Assembly: GCA_963818925.1 (NCBI GenBank)
Contig: CAWFTN010000001.1
Span: forward strand, 62,001 to 126,000
Reading direction: 5' to 3'
Origin: JAMXLG01 sp963818925
GTDB lineage: Bacteria > Vulcanimicrobiota > Vulcanimicrobiia > Vulcanimicrobiales > Vulcanimicrobiaceae
Length of the DNA: 64,000 nt
The notes under the pieces were generated by a model. It was given only the letters and a program-made list of their open reading frames with translations, did not search any database and was not told the origin of the DNA. Below are positions 49,588 through 56,610 of this stretch, piece after piece (the first letter of the stretch is position 1; each line of letters begins with the position of its first letter). Made by a program: the position numbers and the translations under genes.

Positions 49588-50325
49588 TTAGTGGAGAATC
49601 TTCGCTTGCGAGAGCGGCCAGAAGATCAAGAATGCGCGTCCCGTGAAGCCTGCACGTTCGCCCGCTCGCGGACCGGTTGCAAATTTCCCGGCAAATTGGG
49701 CAAAGCCCCACACATGCGAATCGTCGGAGTCGTTGCGGTTATCGCCCATCATGAAATAGCAGTTGGACGGAATCGTGTTCGGCGACGTCCACTCGCTCTT
49801 CGGCGGAACGTTTGCCGAAGACGGGTCGAGCGCGTGCCAGCCGAAGCCGTCGTTCACGTAGATGCCGTAATTGCGAATCTCGAGATCGTAATTCGGCGGT
49901 TGCGCGATATACGGTTCCTTCTGCGGAACGTCATTGACGTACACGACGCCCTTCGTGATGCGCAACCGTTCGCCGGGGAGGCCGATCACGCGTTTGATGA
50001 AATCGTCGGGGGTCGGAATCGGTGGCGGAAACACCACGATGTCGCCTTGCGTCGGTTTGCGGAAACGGTACTCGAACTTATCGACCAGCAATACGTCGTG
50101 AATCTGTAGCGTCGGTACCATCGACGCCGACGGAATGTAGTACGTGCGCGCCACGAACGTGATGAGCAACCAGGCCGCGATGCCGGCGTAAATGAAGGGG
50201 TCGAGATACTCCTTGGCGATCGAGGTGCTGCGTCCGCTCGACGCGGTTGCAACGGGACGCAACGAGAGCGCGGCTCGCACCACGGCGATAATCGCGACCA
50301 GTCCCAGCAGTTCGTAAGGCGTCAT
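49588..50325 (-). CDS. lepB: Signal peptidase I (second of three)
   Basis: 245 residues with two N-terminal hydrophobic segments (LLGLVAIIAVVRAALSL and FIYAGIAAWLLITFVA). Catalytic core: Ser in YYIPSASMVPTLQ, Lys in FIKRVIGLPGERL, MGDNRNDSDDSHVWGF. Begins MTPYELLGLVA, matching the third copy through its entire length; the two are tandem duplicates. In three-enzyme sets the copies often divide substrates. Confidence 0.93.
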   Translation of the reverse strand: MTPYELLGLVAIIAVVRAALSLRPVATASSGRSTSIAKEYLDPFIYAGIAAWLLITFVARTYYIPSASMVPTLQIHDVLLVDKFEYRFRKPTQGDIVVFPPPIPTPDDFIKRVIGLPGERLRITKGVVYVNDVPQKEPYIAQPPNYDLEIRNYGIYVNDGFGWHALDPSSANVPPKSEWTSPNTIPSNCYFMMGDNRNDSDDSHVWGFAQFAGKFATGPRAGERAGFTGRAFLIFWPLSQAKILH

Positions 50326-50342
50326 CTAAATGCTGATCTTTT

Positions 50343-51035
50343 CTAGCGAAGGATGCTGAGTCTACTCAGCGGCCAAAAGTTGAGAAATGCACGTCCGAAG
50401 AACGCGTGGCGCGAGGCGAAACCCCACACATGTGAATCATCGGAATAATTCCGGTTGTCGCCGAGCATGAAGTAGTAGCCTGCCGGAATGCGATTCGGAG
50501 CGCTCCATCTGGATCGCGGCGGGATATTCGCATTGCGTGGATTGAGCGGGCTCCCGTTGACGTAAATGTCGTAGTTCTTGATCTCGAGGTCGTACGCCGG
50601 AGCTTCGTTTTCGTAGGGTTCTTTGAGGGCCTTGCCATTCCGGTAGACGATACCGTCTTTAATCGAGATCGTGTCACCGGGCGCGCCCATCACCCGCTTG
50701 ATGAATTCGTCGCCGCCTGAATTGAACGGCGGAAGGAACACCGCGATATCCTCGTCTTCCGGTTGGTACAGGTGGTAACGCAACTCGTCGACGAGGAGCA
50801 CATCGTGCACTTGCAGCGTCGGAATCATCGAGATCGACGGAATGTAGAACGTCCGGATCACGAACGTGATCAGGAGTAATGCCGCGAGTCCGGCGATGAT
50901 GAATGCGTCGAGATAGCCGCGTAGGACAGCAACGGCCGACGACTCATGGTCGCCGGCCGCGATGGGTTTGATACTGAGAGTTACTCGAGCGACCGCAAAT
51001 ACCGCGACCAGCCCGAGCAGTTGCAGCGGCGTCAG
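50343..51035 (-). CDS. lepB: Signal peptidase I (third of three, apparent CTG start)
   Basis: 230 residues if started at CTG 51035. Between that codon and GTG 50861 the frame holds no ATG, GTG or TTG, yet it encodes TPLQLLGLVAVFAVARVTLS and a second helix (FIIAGLAALLLITFVIRT). Both match the start of the second copy, MTPYELLGLVA, residue by residue. Starting at GTG 50861 would remove both membrane helices and leave 172 residues. Catalytic residues intact: YIPSISMIPTL, FIKRVMGAPGDT, LGDNRNYSDDSHVWGF. It overlaps neither L19 nor copy two; the CTG lies 8 bases after the L19 stop. Confidence 0.88.
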   Translation of the reverse strand: MTPLQLLGLVAVFAVARVTLSIKPIAAGDHESSAVAVLRGYLDAFIIAGLAALLLITFVIRTFYIPSISMIPTLQVHDVLLVDELRYHLYQPEDEDIAVFLPPFNSGGDEFIKRVMGAPGDTISIKDGIVYRNGKALKEPYENEAPAYDLEIKNYDIYVNGSPLNPRNANIPPRSRWSAPNRIPAGYYFMLGDNRNYSDDSHVWGFASRHAFFGRAFLNFWPLSRLSILR

Positions 51036-51042
51036 GGCAGGC

Positions 51043-51396
51043 TTAGGCCTTGCTAACTTTCTTTTCCTTGATGCGCGCCGCTTTACCGACCTTGTCGCTC
51101 AAGTAGTAGAGGCGGCTGCGGCGAACCACGCCGCGCTTGCTCAACTCGATGCGGTCGACGCGCGGGCTGTGCAGCAAGAACGTCTTTTCGACGCCGACGC
51201 CGTGCGCAACGCGGCGCACGACAACGGACTCGTGCGAGCCGCCGCCCTTGCGAACGGTGACGACACCTTCGAACATTTGAATGCGCTCTTTGCCGCCTTC
51301 AACGACTTTCGAATACACTTTGACCGTGTCGCCGGGACGGAACTCCGGTACGCTCTCTTTGAGTTGTTCTTTATTAAGGACGTCGATGACGTTCAT
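51043..51396 (-). CDS. rplS: 50S ribosomal protein L19
   Basis: 117 residues, the usual L19 length. MNVIDVLNKEQLKESVPEFRPGDTVKVYSKVVEG, then RIQMFEGVVTVRKGGGSHESVVVRRVAHGVGVEKTFLLHSPRVDRIELSKRGVVRRSRLYYLSDKVGKAARIKEK in pattern. Sits at the 30S-50S interface. ATG at 51396 is the family start; the frame runs to 51459 in non-homologous sequence. Transcribed after trmD, 67 bases apart, as in most bacteria. The third lepB follows at once. Confidence 0.95.
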   Translation of the reverse strand: MNVIDVLNKEQLKESVPEFRPGDTVKVYSKVVEGGKERIQMFEGVVTVRKGGGSHESVVVRRVAHGVGVEKTFLLHSPRVDRIELSKRGVVRRSRLYYLSDKVGKAARIKEKKVSKA

Positions 51397-51463
51397 GGCA
51401 CAATCTCTAGTTCGGACGAACGAATAAGCGCGCGGGAAGCCGCGCGACAACCTTGGCAATATA

Positions 51464-52156
51464 TCACGCCTCGGGGTCGCGCATCAAGTCTTTCCGTCGT
51501 GCTTCCGTCCTCGCCCTGGACTGCTGCCGGCGCCACTCCGCAATCTTCGCATGATTTCCCGAGAGCAGGACCTCGGGCACCGAGACGCCTCGGAAGACCG
51601 GGGGTCTCGTGTAACTTGGGTAGTCGAGTAGGCCTTCGGCGAACGACTCGGCGGCAGCTGATTCGGCCGTGATGGCGCCTTCAAGGAGGCGGACCGTCGC
51701 GTCCATGAACGCGAGGGCGGGCAACTCGCCGCCGGTGAGGACGAAGTCTCCGAGCGAGAGCTCCTCCACATCGTAGAGCTCGGCGATTCGCTCGTCGATG
51801 CCCTCGTAGTGCCCGCAGACGATGATCAGCCGGTCCAAAGCCGCAAAGCGCTCGGCATCTTTTTGCTGAAAGGGCCGGCCGGCCGGAGAGGGGATGACGA
51901 TCGCGCGCCGCTCCTCGGACGGCGCCGTACCGACGATCGCATCGAGGGTACGAGCGATTGGCTCGATCCGCAGCACCATGCCCGCGCCGCCGCCGTAGGG
52001 CGTGTCGTCGGCGCGCTCCGGGCCGGTGAGCGCATCGAGCAGATGATGATAGCGAACGTCCGCGATACCCGCCTCGACGGCGCGGCCGACGATCGAGAGT
52101 CCGACGAAGGGCGCGAAAACTTCGGGAAAGAGCGTAACGACGTCGATCGTGAACAT
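51464..52156 (-). CDS. trmD: tRNA (guanine-N1)-methyltransferase
   Basis: 230-residue SPOUT enzyme making m1G37 in tRNAs. N-terminal MFTIDVVTLFPEVFAPFVGLSIVGRA, the knot LIIVCGHYEGIDERIAELY with SLGDFVLTGGELPALAFMDA, and C-terminal YPSYTRPPVFRGVSVPEVLLSGNHAKIAEWRR are all typical. ATG at 52156 begins only 11 bases from the divergent TPR gene. The rpsP and rimM genes usually upstream of trmD are absent here. Confidence 0.95.
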   Translation of the reverse strand: MFTIDVVTLFPEVFAPFVGLSIVGRAVEAGIADVRYHHLLDALTGPERADDTPYGGGAGMVLRIEPIARTLDAIVGTAPSEERRAIVIPSPAGRPFQQKDAERFAALDRLIIVCGHYEGIDERIAELYDVEELSLGDFVLTGGELPALAFMDATVRLLEGAITAESAAAESFAEGLLDYPSYTRPPVFRGVSVPEVLLSGNHAKIAEWRRQQSRARTEARRKDLMRDPEA

Positions 52157-52167
52157 AGGACCAGGTC

Positions 52168-52572
52168 GTGTTCCATTTCTTTCGCCGCTTCGCTTTCAAA
52201 AAGCGCGATGAGCCTTTACCGGACGACGAGCCGCGCGATGCGGGCGCCTTCAATAAACGTGGCGTCCGTCGCATTCATGCGGGTGCTCGCGAAGAAGCGC
52301 GCGCCGATTTCGAAGCGGCGCTCGCGCTCGATGCGTCGTATGCGCCTGCGATGATGAATCTCGGGAACCTCGCTCTTGAAGCGGGCGACGCTTCCGAAGC
52401 GGTGCGCCGGTATGAAGCCGCAATTGCCGCCGATCCCGAGTATCCGCTGGTCCACGCGAATCTCGCGTCCGCCTATAAAAAACTAGGCCGCTACGGCGAT
52501 GCCGTGCGCGCGATGCGCCGCGCCTCTAAGCTGGAGGTGCGCCCGCGCCGGAAGCCAAGCAGGCGCACATGA
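52168..52572 (+). CDS. TPR-repeat protein
   Basis: 134 residues, GTG start with AGGA eight bases before. Two to three tetratricopeptide repeats: AFNKRGVRRIHAGAREEARADFEAALALDASY, APAMMNLGNLALEAGDASEAVRRYEAAIAADPEY, PLVHANLASAYKKLGRYGDAVRAMRRAS. The basic N-terminus (FHFFRRFAFKKRDE) and C-terminus (RPRRKPSRR) could contact RNA or membrane. Protein scaffold of unknown partner. Its 3' end overlaps the next gene by 4 bases. Confidence 0.82.
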   Translation: MFHFFRRFAFKKRDEPLPDDEPRDAGAFNKRGVRRIHAGAREEARADFEAALALDASYAPAMMNLGNLALEAGDASEAVRRYEAAIAADPEYPLVHANLASAYKKLGRYGDAVRAMRRASKLEVRPRRKPSRRT

Positions 52573-53081
52573 ACGAGGGCGCCGAGCAGATCTCTCTCTC
52601 CGACGAGATTTTGAATCTGATGCGCCACGCGGCGGAGTTGGCCGGTACGGTCAATGAGCCGTTCATCACCCTTCGCTCGATCCTGCTCGCCCTGCTCGAC
52701 GACCCGCGCATCGGGCCGGCTTTGAAAGATGTGCTTCCGCGCGAGAAGCTCCAGCAGTACCAAATGGGAGCCGACGACACGAAGGCCAGCATCGCCTCAC
52801 GCGTTTCCGAGCCGCAGATGGAGGCGGGCGAACGCGTTGCGATCCTGCGGTTCAACACGCTCGCCTTCAAGGTTCCGAACGGCACGAGGAGCGTCTGGCT
52901 CAGCCGCGATGCGTTCAGCGCCTGGAGCGAGGGCGCCAAGCGCGTTGAAGACGGCGGCCGCTACATGCCCAAGCATGTTGCCTTCGGTATTGCCGCCGAC
53001 GCCGTCCGTGCACCGGGGATCCTAGCCGCCTTGGATCTTTCGCCGGGCGAGATCAACGAAGCGATTTTAAAGCTCGAATAA
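52569..53081 (+). CDS. Stand-alone Clp N-terminal-like domain protein
   Basis: 170 residues. The first 60, ISLSDEILNLMRHAAELAGTVNEPFITLRSILLALLDDPRIG with PALKDVLPREKLQQY, resemble the first repeat of the Clp N-terminal substrate-recognition domain. No ATPase follows. A second half (GERVAILRFNTLAFKVPNGTRSVWLSRDAFSAWSEGAKRVE, then KHVAFGIAADAVRAPGILAALDLSPGEINEAILKLE) may be a diverged second repeat. It could be an adaptor or anti-adaptor of Clp, which is speculation. Coupled to the TPR gene. Confidence 0.6.
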   Translation: MNEGAEQISLSDEILNLMRHAAELAGTVNEPFITLRSILLALLDDPRIGPALKDVLPREKLQQYQMGADDTKASIASRVSEPQMEAGERVAILRFNTLAFKVPNGTRSVWLSRDAFSAWSEGAKRVEDGGRYMPKHVAFGIAADAVRAPGILAALDLSPGEINEAILKLE

Positions 53082-53090
53082 CAAGAGAAC

Positions 53091-53119
53091 TTGTTTTTTT
53101 AAAGTAAACTTGCTACAGT
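53091..53119 (+). promoter_or_regulatory. Sigma-70-type promoter with predicted start at the ATG
   Basis: TTGTTT (53091-53096), 17-base spacer, TACAGT (53114-53119). The expected transcription start, seven bases on, is 53126, the A of the ATG of the 53-aa ORF. No ribosome-binding site is present. Confidence 0.5.
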
Positions 53120-53125
53120 GAGTGC

Positions 53126-53287
53126 ATGGCACCCGCTGTTAGCGCTCTGAGCACCGTTCTCGCCCCCACATTCATGCACGCGGTCCCGCGCGCGCTGGTG
53201 GTAATGGGGATCACGATGACCTTCGGCGCGCCCGCAGTCATCGCCGAAGCCCTCCTCGACGGCGTCCTTCGCACGGTGTCAGCGTGA
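53126..53287 (+). CDS. 53-aa hydrophobic protein, probably leaderless
   Basis: 53 codons, MAPAVSALSTVLAPTFMH to LLDGVLRTVSA, with one membrane-like stretch PRALVVMGITMTFGAPAVIAEAL. No Shine-Dalgarno sequence. A good promoter places the start site on the ATG, so translation of a leaderless mRNA is plausible. Fills most of the 254-base gap before the convergent gene at 53336. No family recognised; could be a chance ORF, but the promoter and length make it worth noting. Confidence 0.45.
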   Translation: MAPAVSALSTVLAPTFMHAVPRALVVMGITMTFGAPAVIAEALLDGVLRTVSA

Positions 53288-53335
53288 CCACCGCGTCATC
53301 CCGCGCTTGTCGAAGAACCGCACACTTGCGATGCG

Positions 53336-53806
53336 TTACTTCTTCGACGCTTCTACCGCGGTGAGTTCTTCGAGATATTCAAAGAGTTGCGGGAGCGTGA
53401 TCTTTTCGAGCGCGGTCTGTTCCTTGATGCCGCTCTCGTCTTCGCCTTCGTCGCGAATGTAGCAGCGCGTTTCGACGCCGTTTTCGCTTTCGCTGATGAA
53501 TGACACGGCAAATCCGCGTCCGGGCATCTCGTCGTAGATACGCATCGTTTGCGGATTCAAGATCTCGATCGAGTGCGACTGGTTGTTCGCATCGAAGATC
53601 AGGATCTTCAAATGTTCGTAATTCGTAACTTCGATCAACCCCACGACGAAAACGTTCTTCGCGGAAAAGAATTCATGACCGCGTTTGCTGCGGCTCGAGA
53701 CTTCGTAGAAGACGCGGTGCGCGACGAACCGATTCAGGATCTTGCGCAGCGTCGCGAGCGAAGCAAGCGTTTCCGTACGATTGCCCCGCGTGTAGATGAT
53801 CTTCAC
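53336..53806 (-). CDS. Uncharacterised cytosolic protein, 156 aa
   Basis: GTG 53806 start (VKIIYTRGNRTETLASLATLR); the frame extends to 53911 but that part overlaps the divergent tatA start. Alternating strands and helices: RKILNRFVAHRVFYEVSSRS, FVVGLIEVTNYEHLKILIFDANNQSHSIEILNPQTMRIYDEMPGRGFAVSFISESENG. It ends in an acidic helix, ALEKITLPQLFEYLEELTAVEASKK. No signal peptide or membrane helix. Compact, probably a single alpha/beta domain. No known family recognised and no ribosome-binding site seen. Confidence 0.6.
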   Translation of the reverse strand: MKIIYTRGNRTETLASLATLRKILNRFVAHRVFYEVSSRSKRGHEFFSAKNVFVVGLIEVTNYEHLKILIFDANNQSHSIEILNPQTMRIYDEMPGRGFAVSFISESENGVETRCYIRDEGEDESGIKEQTALEKITLPQLFEYLEELTAVEASKK

Positions 53807-53888
53807 GGCGGACGCGAAAGCTTGCACAGCCGCAGGAGGAGACCCTGCTACGGAGGATGACCTCAGCCGTAAAGCGGAAGCCCTACGC

Positions 53889-54128
53889 GTGTTCTCCCTC
53901 CCCGATATCATGGTCGTCTCGGTGCTCGCGCTCTTGCTCTTCGGTCCCGAAAAGCTGCCGAAAATGATGCGCCAGGCGGGCCGTGTGATGCGCGAGGTGC
54001 AGAATACCTCGCATTCATTTATCGCGGAAATGGAGCGAGCTGCGGACGCGAACGAGCATCAGATGCCGCCGCCTATGCCGCCGTCGCCGGCTAGCGTTCA
54101 CCCGCCAGACGACGCCACAGCCCGATAA
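53889..54128 (+). CDS. tatA: Twin-arginine translocase TatA/B-family protein
   Basis: 79 residues, GTG 53889. One membrane helix followed by the hinge and amphipathic helix: FSLPDIMVVSVLALLLFGPEKLPKMMRQAGRVMREVQNTSHSFIAEMERA, with the diagnostic F-G-P-(E)-K-L-P. A Pro-rich tail ends the protein. TatA multimerises to make the Tat export pore. No tatC is in the window; TatC may be elsewhere. Overlaps the lytic transglycosylase by 38 bases (convergent). Confidence 0.85.
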   Translation: MFSLPDIMVVSVLALLLFGPEKLPKMMRQAGRVMREVQNTSHSFIAEMERAADANEHQMPPPMPPSPASVHPPDDATAR

Positions 54129-54573
54129 CGCGCCGCACGTACGCATGTGTTTCGGCGTACGGTGGAACGCCGCCATACCGGTCGACAGCGCCCTCGCCCG
54201 CATTGTATGCAGCGATTGCGTCGACACACTGCGCCGTTCGATCGACGGATGCATAGTGCTGCAACAGCCGGCGAAGTTGAATTGCTGCTCCGTGAATACT
54301 TGCGAGCGCGTCGTCGGGATCGACGCCCAGTTCATCCGCAGTTGCCGGCATCAATTGACCGAGTCCGCGCGCGCCTGCGCTCGATACGGCATCGCGGCGC
54401 CACGACGATTCCACCGCAATCACTGCAACGAGCAATCGTGCATCGAGCGCTTGTGCGTCGGCCTCGTGAATCGTCGCGCTCGCGTAGCGTATCGCATCAT
54501 CGGGCGGCAGCGACGGATTGAAAACACGCAACGCGTGCGCGTAGAGCGCCGCCACGAACGCAAACTGCCGCAT
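54091..54573 (-). CDS. Lytic transglycosylase (SLT domain)
   Basis: 160 residues, goose-lysozyme-like SLT fold. Catalytic Glu in LVAVIAVESSWRRDAVSSAGARGLGQLMPATADEL (E-S-S, GLGQLMP), Q-x-x-CVDAIAAYNAGEGAVDRYGGVPPYAETHAYVRRVIG. It cleaves glycan strands of peptidoglycan. No clear signal peptide (MRQFAFVAALYAHALRVF is only weakly hydrophobic), so its export route is open. Ends inside tatA 3' sequence. Confidence 0.9.
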   Translation of the reverse strand: MRQFAFVAALYAHALRVFNPSLPPDDAIRYASATIHEADAQALDARLLVAVIAVESSWRRDAVSSAGARGLGQLMPATADELGVDPDDALASIHGAAIQLRRLLQHYASVDRTAQCVDAIAAYNAGEGAVDRYGGVPPYAETHAYVRRVIGLWRRLAGER

Positions 54574-54614
54574 GCACTTGGTAGTGCCGCGGCAGTTTGA
54601 GTTCGAGACGCGCT

Positions 54615-54902
54615 CTAGATATTGAAGTTTTGACGGATTTCTGCGATGCGCGCAGAGACTTGCGAACGCACTTGCGCGTGCAGCCGTTCCTTTTGTTCAT
54701 CCGGCAGACGCCGGTAGACGAAATATCCGGCCGCCGAGACGAGTCCCCCGAGGAGTCCGACGAGCAGCGCCCGGCCTACCTCGTTTTCATTTTCGTCCGC
54801 ACGCTCCGGTTCGTTGCCGAACGCGCCTTGGTAGCCGGATCCTCCCGTCGAACCGGTGGACCACTGGCCTTCCGGCGGCGCAGTGCGAAAGCTGTCAGTC
54901 AT
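54615..54902 (-). CDS. Small single-pass membrane protein (YtxH-like)
   Basis: 95 residues: a disordered Gly/Ser/Asp-rich N-terminus, one membrane helix (ALLVGLLGGLVSAAGYFVY), then a charged helix RLPDEQKERLHAQVRSQVSARIAEIRQNFN. The arrangement is like YtxH/gas-vesicle-associated small proteins, with no enzymatic motif. It takes the place where rpmA usually follows rplU-prp. Function unknown. Confidence 0.7.
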   Translation of the reverse strand: MTDSFRTAPPEGQWSTGSTGGSGYQGAFGNEPERADENENEVGRALLVGLLGGLVSAAGYFVYRRLPDEQKERLHAQVRSQVSARIAEIRQNFNI

Positions 54903-54952
54903 GCATGCCTCCTCTGGTAGATGCCTATCGTACCCGATTTATCTTCTGCTTG

Positions 54953-55297
54953 TTACTGTCCCGGTTCGATTTGCCGCTCAAAGCGAATATGGAGCGGATA
55001 CTGCGACGCAATTTGCTCGACGGCGAGTTCTGCGGTGCGCAAGATCGCGATAACGCTCGGATCGTCGCGATCTGCGACGGGAACGACGAGCTGCATATCG
55101 CCGCGTTCCTGGCGAACATCGATCGCAACGGCGGCGACGTGTTCGAGGCCCAGGCGCGCGGCTTGGAGGATCGCAGAAACTGCGCCGCAGACGAGCGAGT
55201 ACTCGTCGCTCGAGGTTTCTGCGATCTCGACATGACCCGCGCCGACAAAAGAAGACAGCCGGTGGCGGCTGTCTTCATAAAAGGTTACGGTCAGCAT
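54953..55297 (-). CDS. prp: Ribosomal-processing cysteine protease Prp
   Basis: 114 residues from ATG 55297. Prp removes the N-terminal extension of ribosomal protein L27. Family features: SFVGAGHVEIAETSSDEYSLVCGAVSAILQAARLGL with catalytic His and Cys, and a C-terminal RTAELAVEQIASQYPLHIRF. Immediately downstream of rplU, its standard position. The following rpmA (L27) is not found in this window, so the partner gene must be elsewhere or lost. Confidence 0.9.
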   Translation of the reverse strand: MLTVTFYEDSRHRLSSFVGAGHVEIAETSSDEYSLVCGAVSAILQAARLGLEHVAAVAIDVRQERGDMQLVVPVADRDDPSVIAILRTAELAVEQIASQYPLHIRFERQIEPGQ

Positions 55298-55310
55298 GAC
55301 CCGGCCTGAG

Positions 55311-55622
55311 TTACAGGCTGATCTTCGTAATTTTGACTTCCGCGAAACGTTGGCGATGGCCGTTGAGTTTGCGGACGCGTTTCTTCGGCTTGTAGCGGAA
55401 GACGAGAATCTTCTTGTCTTTGGCCTGGCGGAGAACCGTGCCGGAAACGCTCGCGCCCGAGACGAGCGGGGCGCCAACCTTCACGTCGCTACCCGTGCTC
55501 GCGAGCACGATGCGGTCGAACGTAACGTCACTGCCTGCTTCGGCATCGACGAGGTCCGTTCGAATGATATCGCCCTCGGCGACGCGCAATTGCTTGCCGC
55601 CGGTCTCAATGATCGCGTACAT
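55311..55622 (-). CDS. rplU: 50S ribosomal protein L21
   Basis: 103 residues, ATG 55622 (MYAIIETGGKQLRVAEGD). Complete L21: DVTFDRIVLAS, VGAPLVSGASVSGTVLRQAKDKKILVFRYKPKKRVRKLNGHRQRFAEVKITKI in pattern. Binds 23S rRNA with L20. First gene of an rplU-prp run; its promoter must lie in the gap shared with the divergent operator region (55623-55752). Confidence 0.95.
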   Translation of the reverse strand: MYAIIETGGKQLRVAEGDIIRTDLVDAEAGSDVTFDRIVLASTGSDVKVGAPLVSGASVSGTVLRQAKDKKILVFRYKPKKRVRKLNGHRQRFAEVKITKISL

Positions 55623-55679
55623 AACCGTGACACGATACCAGGGCGCCCGCCCCACTGTCAACGACCGTCCGTGTAACGA

Positions 55680-55708
55680 TTGACAGCGGCGGACGATCGG
55701 CGTATGCT
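55680..55708 (+). promoter_or_regulatory. Sigma-70 promoter of the ABC/CPBP operon
   Basis: Consensus TTGACA (55680-55685), 17-base spacer, TATGCT (55703-55708). Start expected near 55715, which falls within the operator at 55709-55739. Strong promoter, so repression is likely to be important. Confidence 0.8.
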
Positions 55709-55739
55709 CCAGACAAGTCTAAATTATAGACTAGTCTGG
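55709..55739. promoter_or_regulatory. 31-bp inverted-repeat operator
   Basis: Arms 55709-55721 and 55727-55739 are complementary at 12 of 13 positions (CCAGAC, one mismatch, AGTCTA and the mirror), with a 5-base AATTA centre. It covers the predicted +1. The short winged-helix regulator gene in the same operon (56323) is the obvious candidate for binding it. Confidence 0.7.
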
Positions 55740-55752
55740 ACTGGAGGCAATC

Positions 55753-56319
55753 GTGAACCCCTCGGACGCCCGCGATCACATCGCAATGGTGGAACGCATC
55801 ATCGCCGCATCGTCCCGGAAGCTGGAGGCGGGCGGGGAGTTCTTCGTCGCCTGGGGACTCGCGGGCGCGATCATGGACGTCGTCCTGACGTTGGTTCTCG
55901 AGCATCGCTTGCCGGTCGCCGCCATGTGGATCAATGCCGTTGTTCTCGTTCTCGCCGTGGCGTTCACGATTATTCGCTCGCGATTTTATCGGAAAACCGT
56001 TGAGAGCATATCGCTCCTCCAACGCGAGTATTTCAACGTACTCATGCTCGCTATTGCGCTCGGATTTGTAACGGAGCTCATCGGCTACAATCTCTTCTCG
56101 ACGCATGCGGTGATGGCGATGTGGAACGTCGTTGAGGCGCTCGTGCTCTTCTACATCGGCCTGCACGGAAATCGGCGCGCGCAGATTGGCGGGATCGCAT
56201 TGATCATTTCGATTGCGCTCGCCAATTTCAACATGAATTACTCCGGCTTTATTCTCGCCGCGGGGGTGCTCGTGGGCTACGGAGGATTCGGCGTCGCCGA
56301 TCTGCTCGCGCGCGAGTAA
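55753..56319 (+). CDS. Six-helix membrane protein of unknown function
   Basis: 188 residues, GTG with GGAGG six bases upstream. Helices at about 28-48, 53-72, 92-112, 118-136, 142-160 and 164-182 (WGLAGAIMDVVLTLVLEH, MWINAVVLVLAVAFTIIRS, VLMLAIALGFVTELIGYNLF). No motif recognised. First gene of the operator-controlled operon; the regulator gene starts 3 bases after it. May be a partner of the ABC exporter or the sensor of the regulator. Confidence 0.75.
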   Translation: MNPSDARDHIAMVERIIAASSRKLEAGGEFFVAWGLAGAIMDVVLTLVLEHRLPVAAMWINAVVLVLAVAFTIIRSRFYRKTVESISLLQREYFNVLMLAIALGFVTELIGYNLFSTHAVMAMWNVVEALVLFYIGLHGNRRAQIGGIALIISIALANFNMNYSGFILAAGVLVGYGGFGVADLLARE

Positions 56320-56322
56320 ATC

Positions 56323-56610
56323 ATGGACGAATTATTGCTCTCCAAGATTCGCCTCGGCATCATTGCGAAGCTGCTTGGAACCGACTGGGTGACGTTCTCC
56401 GGATTGCAACAAGCCGTGCAGACCACGAACGGTAACCTCGGCGCGCACCTCGGCAAGCTCGTCGATGGGGGCTACGTGCAAGAAGAGAAAACCTTCGTCG
56501 ATCGCCGGCCCCAGTCGCGCTACCAGCTCACGGAAACCGGACGCGACGCATTCATCGCACACGTAAAGTCGCTCGAACAGCTGCTTGGAAACGCGGAGGA
56601 ACGCTCATGA
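56323..56610 (+). CDS. Winged-helix transcriptional regulator (HTH_34-like)
   Basis: 95 residues: LLLSKIRLGIIAKLLGTDWVTFSGLQQAVQTTNGNLGAHLGKLVDGGYVQEEKTFVDRRPQSRYQLTETGRDAFIAHVKSLEQLL in pattern. The helix-turn-helix is TFSGLQQAVQTTNGNLGAHLGKL and the wing is EEKTFVDRRPQSRYQLT. Similar proteins accompany ABC exporters with a CPBP protease and regulate their own operon. The operator at 55709-55739 is a probable target. ATGA overlap with the next gene. Confidence 0.85.
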   Translation: MDELLLSKIRLGIIAKLLGTDWVTFSGLQQAVQTTNGNLGAHLGKLVDGGYVQEEKTFVDRRPQSRYQLTETGRDAFIAHVKSLEQLLGNAEERS

